Origin: Alteromonas mediterranea DE
GTDB taxonomy: Bacteria; Pseudomonadota; Gammaproteobacteria; Enterobacterales; Alteromonadaceae
NCBI RefSeq assembly: GCF_000020585.3
Contig: NC_011138.3
Coordinates: 2,027,136 to 2,091,135 of the forward strand
Length of the DNA: 64,000 nucleotides
Direction of reading: 5' to 3'
Of the stretch, positions 53,444 to 61,985 are shown one piece after another. Each line of letters starts with the position of its first letter. Position 1 is the first letter of the stretch. The notes below the pieces were generated by a model, which saw only the letters and a list, made by a program, of their open reading frames with translations, had not been told where the DNA came from and searched no databases. Both the position numbers and the translations under genes were made by a program.

Positions 53444-54001
53444 CTAGCGAATAGACTCGACAACATTATCTGAATGTTGCTTAAGTAGCTTAGTGACTTG
53501 CGAAGCCGATTGCGTTTTCTTTAAGTTAATAACAAGTGCAACCTTACCATATCTAACCGCATGACGAACTGTCTGTATTACCTCATTTCTGTCAGGGCGC
53601 AGTCCAATCAAACCTGCCACAAACAAACCGATGAATAAGCCTGGGCTTATTAGTGCGATATAGGTAAACAGCGGGTTTTGCTGCGTTAGAGCAGGGCCAA
53701 ACTGCGTAAGCAGAAACGCAGCAATTAGCCCGACAACTAAGCCTACAGCACCAAGCAGTAAATGAGACGACCACATACTCTTACCGATAGATGCACTGTT
53801 GCGCTCAAGCTTTTCACTCATTTTTGCATCGCCCGGTTCCACCACTTCAATTTGAGAGGTTTCCACTGATGTTTCATCTTGTACAATATTGATAACTTCG
53901 TTCACTTTTTGTTTAGAAGTGAACACCGCTGCTACTTGTAGTTCATCGTTAGAAACAACGCTGGCTCTGAAATTTTCATTGTCTGAATTTTGAATACTCA
54001 T
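53444..54001 (-). CDS. Membrane protein with two hydrophobic segments, unknown function
   Basis: 185 residues. An N-terminal soluble part (about 8-75) reads like a small alpha/beta domain (LQVAAVFTSKQKVNEVINIV), then two membrane segments (LLLGAVGLVVGLIAAFLLTQF about 82-102, and YIALISPGLFIGLFVAGLIG about 114-133) with Gly spacing, and a basic alpha/beta tail (VRYGKVALVINLKKTQSASQ). Resembles stress-associated DUF1269-like proteins in layout, though I cannot confirm the family. Confidence 0.7.
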   Translation of the reverse strand: MSIQNSDNENFRASVVSNDELQVAAVFTSKQKVNEVINIVQDETSVETSQIEVVEPGDAKMSEKLERNSASIGKSMWSSHLLLGAVGLVVGLIAAFLLTQFGPALTQQNPLFTYIALISPGLFIGLFVAGLIGLRPDRNEVIQTVRHAVRYGKVALVINLKKTQSASQVTKLLKQHSDNVVESIR

Positions 54002-54533
54002 TATTGAATCCTTACTTCAATTTAAACCGTGTGCCTAGCAAACCCTGGTTTCAACGTCTCTTCGCTAAACGTTTCATAGTGGTAAAAAGACTTACGTTAC
54101 ACGGTAACAGCTAAAAGTTTTCTCTAATGCATCTATCTATACAAGTTACATTCCTATGAACGTATTGTACGCTTTATACTTTAGTTTAAATTTTTCGTTT
54201 TCATCTTTTAACAGGCTGTTTTATAAAGGCTTTAATCGCATTGTTAAAAGAAGTTAAAGAAGGTTTTCAGGTAGAAATTAAGGTGGGAAGCACAGAGATT
54301 TACCCACTAAGTCGAGTGGAAGCTAACGCTAGCATTACCTTATTGAGATAATTTTACACGGGCAGTGAAAAAACGTTACAGCGTATTTAGCGAGTAATAA
54401 TCAAAAGCAGGCGCACTGTTAAAAGATGATGTGATCAATTCTTCTGTATAACTTGTAATTTGTATTCACAATCATACGGTTCATAAAACCATAAACCTGT
54501 ATTAATACGGAACGCGCTAAAAGGGAGAATGCT
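54002..54533. other. Divergent intergenic region before the topoisomerase gene
   Basis: 532 bases, AT-rich in the first part. No gene or strong hairpin seen; presumably both promoters. Confidence 0.4.
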
Positions 54534-55586
54534 TTGAAGAAACGGATAAAAGGCTATTGTAATGTGCATGAAGATGATAGCCACCTATCAATTAAGCGCA
54601 TAGCGTGCGGAAATAAACGTTTTTACTATCGGTACACCAGTGGTAAGAAGGTTACCGGTCAACGTGTGATAAGCCGCATAAAGAAACTAGTTATCCCACC
54701 GAATTGGCGAGATACCTTTATCAGCCGCGACAGTAAGGCGAGTGTTCAGGCGATTGGATACGATGAAAAAGGCCGTAAGCAATACATTTATCATGAGAAG
54801 TGGCATGAGCAACAGCAGGTACAAAAGTTTGAGCGGTTGATTGCTTTTGGCAATGCCCTTCCAGCGTTTCGAGAGCATTGCATTTCTCTCATTTCTCAAT
54901 CTTCCTGGACGCTAGAGCGCGCATGCGCGCTTGTTTGTCTTTTATTAGACTACACCGGCGCTAGGGTAGGGAATACGCAATACAGTAAAGAGAACAGCAC
55001 CTATGGGCTTACGACGCTGCGACGCAAACACGTTCAGGCGCAGTGCGACGACAGTGTAGAACTTGCGTACATAGGAAAACATGGGAAACCGCGAACCCTG
55101 AAAGTGAATGACCCAGAATTGGCGTCTTTAATATGTGATTGCGCACAACAACAAGGTTATTGCTTATTTCGCTATCAAGATCACCGTAAACAATGGCACG
55201 ATGTAACGAGCGAAGATGTGAACGCGTTTATACATGAGGAGCTGAGCGAACAATTTAGTTGTAAGGACTTTAGGACTTGGGCGTCGAGCCGTTTTGCCCT
55301 AACGGTGATGCCCGACGTATATGAACGTGTAGCAAGTTCAAAAACTAAAAAGTGGGAAAGCACATTAAGTAAAACCGTATCAGCTGAACTAGGCAATACG
55401 CCAGCGGTTTGCAGAAAATATTATATTCACCCGAAACTATTTGCTATTAAAAACCAGGGGGAAGCTTTCGAAAACACGCTAAATCGTGTGCGATCGCTGG
55501 CTGGCGAAGATTGTACACAGATTGCGCACTTACTGCCTGTAGAAAAGCTTCTTTTGGATGTTATTTCTACTAAGAGCAATGAGTGA
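54534..55586 (+). CDS. Type IB DNA topoisomerase, poxvirus-like
   Basis: 350 residues. Relaxes supercoils by a 3'-phosphotyrosyl intermediate. FYYRYTSGKKVTGQRVISRI, KLVIPPNWRDTFISRD, GARVGN near 143 (first catalytic Arg region), KDFRTWAS near 250 (second Arg), and SAELGNTPAVCRKYYIHP with nucleophile Tyr297. Lengths and motifs match bacterial TopIB enzymes related to vaccinia topoisomerase. Start TTG with GGGAG about eight bases upstream; no in-frame ATG nearby. Patchily distributed in bacteria, so acquisition by transfer is plausible, but composition here looks unremarkable. Confidence 0.92.
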   Translation: MKKRIKGYCNVHEDDSHLSIKRIACGNKRFYYRYTSGKKVTGQRVISRIKKLVIPPNWRDTFISRDSKASVQAIGYDEKGRKQYIYHEKWHEQQQVQKFERLIAFGNALPAFREHCISLISQSSWTLERACALVCLLLDYTGARVGNTQYSKENSTYGLTTLRRKHVQAQCDDSVELAYIGKHGKPRTLKVNDPELASLICDCAQQQGYCLFRYQDHRKQWHDVTSEDVNAFIHEELSEQFSCKDFRTWASSRFALTVMPDVYERVASSKTKKWESTLSKTVSAELGNTPAVCRKYYIHPKLFAIKNQGEAFENTLNRVRSLAGEDCTQIAHLLPVEKLLLDVISTKSNE

Positions 55587-56027
55587 TGGGTTTACCCTAA
55601 AAATGTTTTAGCTGGAAGTAAACTAGGGTGATTTATAACCATTTCGTGCAAAGTTAAAATGTTTCATGCCTTGTGCTGGCTTTGTAATATCTTGAATATT
55701 ATGGCTTATTTAATTTTCAAAAAACGAAATGTTATGTGAAACATTGTTGGCACAGAAAAGCCTATGAATGTGTTTTAAATCAAGTTGTATAAAAATTAAA
55801 CTTGAAATATTTTTTCAAATCCTTATATTGTTTGAACTCTAATGATTATTGCTCGATTTAATTTTGCGTTTAGAAATTTCTAAAACGGTTTTTTACTAAA
55901 GCGTTTTTGAAAGGCGCCTTTGTTACTTACACAGGCAAACGCACTAATTTCATTTAAAGGTCTTTAGCGACCTCTCGCAATAATCAATATAGAGTTTTCG
56001 AGAGCAATAGAGGAAATAACCCACGTT
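55587..56027. other. AT-rich region upstream of putP
   Basis: 441 bases with long A/T stretches and no gene. Contains AATGTTTCA (55658-55666) and its complement TGAAACATT (55737-55745), 70 bases apart. Promoter and operators of the putP-proBA unit are expected here. Confidence 0.45.
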
Positions 56028-57542
56028 ATGCCAATGGAAAGTTACCTGTCACTAGCAGTATATTTTATCGCAATGCTAGGGATAGGGTTGTTTGCTTACC
56101 GACAATCTACCAGTGATATTTCTGGTTACATCTTAGGAGGGCGACAAGTAAGCCCTCAAGTTACCGCGCTATCAGCGGGTGCATCTGACATGTCAGGTTG
56201 GATGTTAATGGGCCTTCCTGGCGCAATGTATTTAACCGGTTTCGATGCCGTATACATTGCAATAGGGTTAGTAGCGGGTGCATTAGCCAATTATCTTTTA
56301 GTCGCGCCTAAACTTCGTGTTTATACCGAAGTAGCTGACGACTCGTTAACCGTGCCTGAGTTTTTTGCAAAACGCTTTAATACGCCCAATGCGAGCTTAC
56401 GCATTGTGTCTGCGGTAATTATTGTACTGTTTTTTACATTGTACACGTCAGCAGGACTTGTAGCGGGCGGGAAGCTTTTTGAAAGTGCATTTTCAGTAGA
56501 CTATCAACTTGGCTTGTTTATCACGCTGGGTGTGGTGGTGTCTTACACATTGCTAGGCGGTTTCCTAGCGGTAAGTCTTACTGACTTCGTACAAGGCTGT
56601 ATCATGTTCGTTGCACTGGTACTGGTGCCAATCGTTGCTTTTACTGAATTCGATAGTGTTTCGCAGATGACAAGTGCAGCTTATCAATCTGTACCGGATT
56701 TTTCAGCGTCTCTTGAAACACTGACCATCGTAGGTTTGTTATCAAGTTTAGGGTGGGGCTTAGGTTATTTCGGTCAGCCACACATTATTGTTCGCTTTAT
56801 GGCTATTCGTTCTGTTAACGCTATTAGCACTGCGCGCAACATTGGCATGTCGTGGATGACAGTGACAATCATAGGCGCTTTAGCGACCGGGTTTGTCGGT
56901 ATTGCTTATGCCAATCAGTTTGGCTTAGCGGTAGACGACCCTGAAACAATTTTTATTATTTTTTCTCAATTGCTGTTTCATCCACTTATTAGTGGTTTTT
57001 TGATGGCCGCTATTTTGGCAGCGATTATGAGTACAATTTCGTCACAGTTACTTGTTAGTGCGAGTTCATTGACGGAAGACATTTATCGCGTATTGGTGAA
57101 TAAAAAATCACCACAAAAAACACTTAGCGAAAAGCAAACGGTAACAATCGGGCGTTATGGTGTAGCGGGGGTTGCAGTTGTTGCGCTACTGCTAGCTATG
57201 GACGCGTCAAATACAATTTTATCTTTAGTAAGTAACGCTTGGGCCGGTTTTGGTGCTGCATTTGGTCCATTAGTCCTGTTTTGTCTGTATAAAAAGGACC
57301 TAACAGCGAAAGCGGCCATGGCAGGTATGGTGAGCGGTGCGGTAACCGTGCTGTTTTGGATTTATGCCCCGGTTTTAGCTGACGGTAAAACGTTAAGCAG
57401 CGTTATTTATGAAATTATTCCAGGGTTTGCGGTAAGTACGTTAACACTTTATGGGGTAAGCTGTTTCGGCGAGAACCCATCGAAAAACGTACAGGCAACG
57501 TTTGCGCAAGCCAGTGAAGAATTAGCGAATCAACAATCTTAA
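56028..57542 (+). CDS. putP: Sodium/proline symporter
   Basis: Na+/solute symporter of the SSS family, 504 residues, about 13 membrane segments. ILGGRQVSPQVTALSAGASDMSGW near 35-58 holds the Na+ site, LPGAMYLTGFDAVYIAIGL follows, and GLGYFGQPHIIVRFMAIRS near 243 is the proline-type signature. Placed upstream of proB with a 16-base gap, so uptake and synthesis of proline appear to be on one transcript, suiting osmotic adaptation of a marine cell. Confidence 0.95.
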   Translation: MPMESYLSLAVYFIAMLGIGLFAYRQSTSDISGYILGGRQVSPQVTALSAGASDMSGWMLMGLPGAMYLTGFDAVYIAIGLVAGALANYLLVAPKLRVYTEVADDSLTVPEFFAKRFNTPNASLRIVSAVIIVLFFTLYTSAGLVAGGKLFESAFSVDYQLGLFITLGVVVSYTLLGGFLAVSLTDFVQGCIMFVALVLVPIVAFTEFDSVSQMTSAAYQSVPDFSASLETLTIVGLLSSLGWGLGYFGQPHIIVRFMAIRSVNAISTARNIGMSWMTVTIIGALATGFVGIAYANQFGLAVDDPETIFIIFSQLLFHPLISGFLMAAILAAIMSTISSQLLVSASSLTEDIYRVLVNKKSPQKTLSEKQTVTIGRYGVAGVAVVALLLAMDASNTILSLVSNAWAGFGAAFGPLVLFCLYKKDLTAKAAMAGMVSGAVTVLFWIYAPVLADGKTLSSVIYEIIPGFAVSTLTLYGVSCFGENPSKNVQATFAQASEELANQQS

Positions 57543-57558
57543 GGTTAAAAAGTTTATT

Positions 57559-58668
57559 ATGAGTCATCCTAATTGGAAACGCGTAGTCATCAAAGTAGGT
57601 AGTGCATTAATATCGCCCAACCAGCAAGGTTGTAGCAGTCACTATTTGCTGAGTATTGCACAGTTTATCGTGCGATGCAGAGCCAACGGCACACAGGTAG
57701 TATTGGTGTCTTCTGGCTCAGTCGCAGCTGGCGCGCATTTGTTTCCAGAGCAAGAAAAATCTGATATTGCGGTTAAAAAGGCAATGGCAGCAGCAGGCCA
57801 AACCGAAATGATTGCCACATGGGACAGACTGTTTGACTTCCCTTCGGCACAGATGCTTCTAACTCACGCCGACTTGCGCGACAGAGAGCGGTACGTGAGT
57901 ATTCGTGAAACGATATTTAGCTTATTGGATAACAATATTCTACCTATCGTGAACGAGAACGACACGGTCACTACCGATAAATTGAAAGTAGGTGACAACG
58001 ATAACTTGTCAGCCATGGTAGCGTCGGCAGCTGAAGCAGACGCACTGATTATCTGTTCAGACATCGATGGGTTGTACGATAAGAACCCCCACGAACATGA
58101 CGACGCAAAAATGCTCAAGTCGGTTGATACCATCGACCAAAGCATTTATGACATGGCTGGTGGTGCGGTTAAAGGCGGTGTTGGCACCGGCGGTATGCGC
58201 ACAAAAATTGAAGCGGCGGAGAAAGCTGTTTCGCATGGTATAGATACATATATTATTAACGGCTTTACTGAGCTGTCGTTTAATATGCTGCTAGCAGGTG
58301 AAAACCCAGGCACGCATTTCAAACCTCACGCTAAGCCAATGCAAGAGAATGTGCATTGGATGCGTCATACGTCAAACGCGCAAGGCGAGGTTATAGTAGA
58401 GGGAGATTTCGATGACTCTCTACACAGCGACGCAGAGCAACTAACAAGTAGCGAAATTATAGACGTGAAAGGTGAGTTCTCGGTTGGCGACACCATATTG
58501 GTACGTAAAGAAGACGGCACTAAATTGGTAAAAGCGAAATCGAACTACAGTAGCTGTTTATTGAATTTCATTGCGAATCAGGAAAACGACGAATTTGCCC
58601 ACGAGTTTGAAGAAAAAACGGGGCCAATTATTTCTGATCAGCACATAGCAAATCTGGAGAAAGAATGA
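57559..58668 (+). CDS. proB: Glutamate 5-kinase
   Basis: First enzyme of proline synthesis. 369 residues: amino-acid kinase domain (about 6-260) with VVIKVGSALIS, VLVSSGSVAAG, NENDTVTTDKLKVGDNDNLSA and GTGGMRTKIEAA, then a PUA domain (about 275-360). The feedback-inhibition site by proline lies in the kinase domain. Its stop overlaps proA as ATGA. Confidence 0.96.
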   Translation: MSHPNWKRVVIKVGSALISPNQQGCSSHYLLSIAQFIVRCRANGTQVVLVSSGSVAAGAHLFPEQEKSDIAVKKAMAAAGQTEMIATWDRLFDFPSAQMLLTHADLRDRERYVSIRETIFSLLDNNILPIVNENDTVTTDKLKVGDNDNLSAMVASAAEADALIICSDIDGLYDKNPHEHDDAKMLKSVDTIDQSIYDMAGGAVKGGVGTGGMRTKIEAAEKAVSHGIDTYIINGFTELSFNMLLAGENPGTHFKPHAKPMQENVHWMRHTSNAQGEVIVEGDFDDSLHSDAEQLTSSEIIDVKGEFSVGDTILVRKEDGTKLVKAKSNYSSCLLNFIANQENDEFAHEFEEKTGPIISDQHIANLEKE

Positions 58669-59912
58669 GTATTATTACAGAGTTAGCACAACAGGCGAAA
58701 AAAGCTGCACGTACACTGGCGATTTTAAGTGAGAGCCAGAAAAACGCGGTGTTAACTGATATGGCCGCGGCTATTCGTGAAAATAAAAGCAAAATAATTG
58801 AAGTAAACGAAAAAGAAGTAGCGCGAGCGAAAGACAACAATTTAGACGCTGCAATGATCGACCGCTTAATTCTTAATGAAGAGCGTATCGAATCTATGGC
58901 AGAAGGGATTGAAGTTATTGTAGAGCTTGACGATCCGGTAGGTAAAGAGCGCGTTATCGGTACACGTCCAAACGGTATCGAAATCAAAAAGATGCGTATT
59001 CCTCTTGGCGTTGTGTGCATGATTTACGAAGCACGACCTAATGTTACTGCCGATGCAGGTGCGCTGTGCTTCAAATCGGGTAATGCAGTTATATTACGTG
59101 GTGGTAAAGAAGCGCTTGATACCAGCTTAGCCATTGCTGAGTTAATGCAAGACGTACTCGAAAAGCACAACTTGCCGAAAGCTTTGGTAACAGTGGTTCC
59201 AAATCCAGATCGTGCGCTTATGCAAGAGTTGATGGAGCAGCGTGATTACATCGACGTAATTATCCCTCGTGGTGGTGAAGGTCTTATTAATTACGTTACT
59301 GATAACGCAAAAGTACCAGTAATTCAGCACTTTAAAGGCGTGTGTCATCTATACGTGGATAAAGACGCTGATTTAGAAAAGGCGTTAGCCATTCTTCTAA
59401 ACGGTAAAACACAGCGTACTGGTGTGTGTAATGCTCTAGAAGGTTTAGTCGTTCACCAAGCGGTAGCGGGTGATTTCTTACCTAAAGTGGCCGATGCCTT
59501 CAAAGAAAAAGGCGTGAAGGTTCACGTTAACCAAAAAGGTAGCCAATATTTCGATGGCGCTGACGTAATTGCAGAAGACGCATACGGTGAAGAGTACCTA
59601 GGTTTAGAAATCGCAATTCGCGTTGTTGATGACTTCGAAGGGGCAGTAGACCATATTGCTCAGTTCGGTAGTAACCACACCGAAGTTATCATTACCGAAG
59701 ATGCCGAGAAAGGTAAGCTGTTCCAGCGCGCGGTAGACGCGAGTGTGGTAATGGTAAACGCTTCTTCTCGTTTCTCTGACGGTAGCCAGCTTGGTTTAGG
59801 TGCGGAAATTGGTATCGCTACAACCAAACTGCATGCTTACGGCCCAATGGGCTTAGAGTCACTGACTTCAGAGAAGTACCTTGTGAACGGTGAAGGACAA
59901 ATTCGTGACTAA
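58665..59912 (+). CDS. proA: Gamma-glutamyl phosphate reductase
   Basis: Second enzyme of proline synthesis, NADPH-dependent. 415 residues. IRENKSKIIEVNEKEV, MIYEARPNVTADAGALCFKSGNA near 125-147, catalytic Cys in TQRTGVCNALEG near 250, and SSRFSDGSQLGLGAEIGIAT near 365. The four-base overlap with proB indicates coupling. Confidence 0.97.
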   Translation: MSIITELAQQAKKAARTLAILSESQKNAVLTDMAAAIRENKSKIIEVNEKEVARAKDNNLDAAMIDRLILNEERIESMAEGIEVIVELDDPVGKERVIGTRPNGIEIKKMRIPLGVVCMIYEARPNVTADAGALCFKSGNAVILRGGKEALDTSLAIAELMQDVLEKHNLPKALVTVVPNPDRALMQELMEQRDYIDVIIPRGGEGLINYVTDNAKVPVIQHFKGVCHLYVDKDADLEKALAILLNGKTQRTGVCNALEGLVVHQAVAGDFLPKVADAFKEKGVKVHVNQKGSQYFDGADVIAEDAYGEEYLGLEIAIRVVDDFEGAVDHIAQFGSNHTEVIITEDAEKGKLFQRAVDASVVMVNASSRFSDGSQLGLGAEIGIATTKLHAYGPMGLESLTSEKYLVNGEGQIRD

Positions 59913-59966
59913 ATGACCGCAGTTATAACTGGTCGGCATTGTGCCACGAGTTTACATGCTTCATAA

Positions 59967-59999
59967 TAAAAAGCGCTGACATTCGTCGGCGCTTTTTTT
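59967..59999 (+). terminator. Terminator of putP-proBA
   Basis: Stem AAAAGCGCTGAC / GTCGGCGCTTTT with one T-G pair, loop ATTC, then a T run. Confidence 0.9.
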
Positions 60000-60042
60000 C
60001 GCCTATTCAAATATTTACCCTCGGAGCATTAACGGAGCTTAC

Positions 60043-60990
60043 ATGGAGATTGTGATAGACCCAACGCAGCTGTGGGAACAACTTATCGCCTTTGCGAATG
60101 AGTACAAACTGCTGACATCTCTGGTGCTTTTAATTGTGCTGCACTTTACTAAAAAGGGTGTATTGCTGCTTATTAGGCGCATAAGCTCCCAGCGGGGAGA
60201 AGACCGTCGAAACCAAATAAACATTTTAGAGCAGCTAGGGAATGCGTTTATCATCATAGTGTTAATGATGGTGTGGAGCTCTGAAATTCAGACCCTGGCA
60301 ATTTCTATTGCAGCCTTCATGGTTGCAATTGTGCTTGCTACCCGCGAGTTTATTCAGTGCTTCATGGGTTTCATTTATTACCTTGGCGCTCGGCCCTTTA
60401 GAGTAGGGGACTGGATCCAAATGAATAATATTATTGGTGAAGTGGTGGAAATGGACTGGGCTAAAACGGCGTTGTTAGAAGTTGATCCCGAGACCTTCAA
60501 CTACACAGGAAAGCACGTGTATGTGCCTAATAGCCAGCTCGTAACCCAAACCGTACGCAACCTTAACTTTATGCGTCGTTATCGTCTGCACTCTTTTGAA
60601 ATAGTGAATGAGCCTACAGTCAATGCCTATAGCTTGTTACCGGCGTTTCACGCTCGCGCACAAGCTCATTGCGAATACTTTCGCGACGTAGCAGAGCGCT
60701 ATAAAGGCCTGATTGAACGTCATTTAGAACAAGAGTTTATTCGTATTGACCCAGAAGTGGAAATCAAAACGAACGAACTAGCCAAAGTAGTGGTAAAGGT
60801 GAGTTTGTTTTGCCCAACTGCGGAAGCTCATGAACTTGAACACAAGATGTGTTCAGATTGGCTAAGCCTGTGGTTTAGAGCGCAAAAGGAAGAACAAGCG
60901 ATGTTAATGCAACAACAAAGCGAATTTACACCACATTTCCCCGTCTGCGACGACAACAGACGACAAACGACGTCAAGTACAGGCTTATAA
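60043..60990 (+). CDS. MscS-type mechanosensitive channel
   Basis: 315 residues, small MscS class. Three membrane segments (about 21-42, 65-83 and 84-110), the last with MVAIVLATREFIQCFMGFIYYLG forming the pore helix, then the beta domain RPFRVGDWIQMNNIIGEVVEMDW near 117-139 and YVPNSQLVTQTVRNL. The pore helix lacks the Gly-Ala pattern of E. coli MscS, so it is a YbdG/MscM-like variant. The Gln-rich end is probably disordered. Confidence 0.88.
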   Translation: MEIVIDPTQLWEQLIAFANEYKLLTSLVLLIVLHFTKKGVLLLIRRISSQRGEDRRNQINILEQLGNAFIIIVLMMVWSSEIQTLAISIAAFMVAIVLATREFIQCFMGFIYYLGARPFRVGDWIQMNNIIGEVVEMDWAKTALLEVDPETFNYTGKHVYVPNSQLVTQTVRNLNFMRRYRLHSFEIVNEPTVNAYSLLPAFHARAQAHCEYFRDVAERYKGLIERHLEQEFIRIDPEVEIKTNELAKVVVKVSLFCPTAEAHELEHKMCSDWLSLWFRAQKEEQAMLMQQQSEFTPHFPVCDDNRRQTTSSTGL

Positions 60991-61002
60991 AAACGCATTT
61001 GA

Positions 61003-61030
61003 GGGCGGTCGGTTGATCAACTCCGGCCGC
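61003..61030. terminator. Convergent hairpin after the MscS gene
   Basis: Arms GCGGTCGG / CCGGCCGC with one T-G pair around TTGATCAACT. GC-rich and between two convergent genes, but no T run. Confidence 0.45.
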
Positions 61031-61036
61031 TGCCTG

Positions 61037-61591
61037 TTATTCGTGGCACGTCCAATTTCGTTGATGAGAAAAGTGCCCTTCTAAAAATGCCATTTGGTCG
61101 GCTAATATGCGCCTGTTCATCAAATAGAAACGCTCGTAAACGTTAGGTCTAAATGGCACGGCTAAAAGCGGCATATTGGCCTCTTCAGGCGTTTTAGCCC
61201 CTTTGGCATGGTTACAGCGCTGGCAAGCGGTAGCTACATTTGTCCACACGTCTTTCCCGCCGCGAGAGCGGGGGATAATATGGTCGCGAGTTAGCTGTTT
61301 GGGCGTGAATGTTTGGCCACAGTACATACATAGATAACTGTCACGGCGGAACAAATACCGATTAGTGAGCGCCACTTTACCCGACAGGTCAGTAACTTTT
61401 CCATCACAGGCAATTATGCTTGAAAGGGTTAGTTGACTTTGCAACCCTTGGTGATTCCACCCCCCTTTAAGCGTTATCCCATCACTACCTAGTTCAAACA
61501 ACACCTTATCTTGACTGTAAAGCTTTGCGGCTTGTTCAACATCTATCCACTCTAGGGGCATGCCTGCTTTGTTAAGTCGAAGTACCAACAT
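61037..61591 (-). CDS. HNH endonuclease
   Basis: 184 residues. C-terminal HNH domain with zinc pair CMYC near 88, TRDHIIPRSRGGKDVWTN (His-Asn active region) and second pair CQRC near 123. The N-terminal 85 residues form a family-specific domain (MLVLRLNKAGMPLEWIDVEQA). This 5-methylcytosine-like HNH group is chromosomally stable in many proteobacteria and is not obviously part of a phage or restriction unit. ATG 61591 has AAAGGAG seven bases upstream. Confidence 0.9.
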   Translation of the reverse strand: MLVLRLNKAGMPLEWIDVEQAAKLYSQDKVLFELGSDGITLKGGWNHQGLQSQLTLSSIIACDGKVTDLSGKVALTNRYLFRRDSYLCMYCGQTFTPKQLTRDHIIPRSRGGKDVWTNVATACQRCNHAKGAKTPEEANMPLLAVPFRPNVYERFYLMNRRILADQMAFLEGHFSHQRNWTCHE

Positions 61592-61985
61592 GGTTATCTC
61601 CTTTAGCACACTTGAGGCTGGTGACCATTAATCTAGTGCAAGGGTCAACAAGCCTTAATATTAGACGTTCTTATTGTGATAAATACGCTTACTGTAACCT
61701 TTATGTAAGATGACATGTGCGTTCTTGTTTAGCTTACGTTTTCTTCTAGCATACGCTGTTTTATGTCAGTATGATGAAAATATAGTCAATATTTGAAATT
61801 TCACAGATATTTCATATAGTCATGGTGCTATAGGTGGTAGCGGTAAATTACCGAGTTGATTACAAAATAATGCGACAAATTCCACGTGGGGCTGCATTTG
61901 GGAATGGCATTAACGCCACTTCAAAGTTATACTATGCGCCGCGTTTAAAAGCGATAAAATAAAGATTGAAATTAAAGGACAAATA
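61592..61985. other. Divergent intergenic region upstream of pnp; no rpsO
   Basis: 394 bases with no gene; in particular no ribosomal protein S15 reading frame, which normally lies here. TATACT at 61928-61933 is a possible -10 element about 50 bases before the pnp start, without a good -35. AAAGGAC precedes the GTG start. Confidence 0.5.

Noticed and set aside
55658..55745. AATGTTTCA and its complement 70 bases apart upstream of putP as a PutA-type operator pair
   Set aside because: Nine-base match at that distance in AT-rich DNA is weak, and no known operator consensus could be matched.
61037..61591. HNH nuclease as a homing endonuclease or part of a defence system
   Set aside because: It stands alone, with no intron, intein, methylase or phage gene nearby, and resembles a stable chromosomal family.
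44156..61985. A tRNA-Leu genomic island
   Set aside because: No integrase, transposase or repeated tRNA end was seen, and most genes there are ordinary chromosomal types such as gdhA and proBA. The unusual order is reported without calling it an island.
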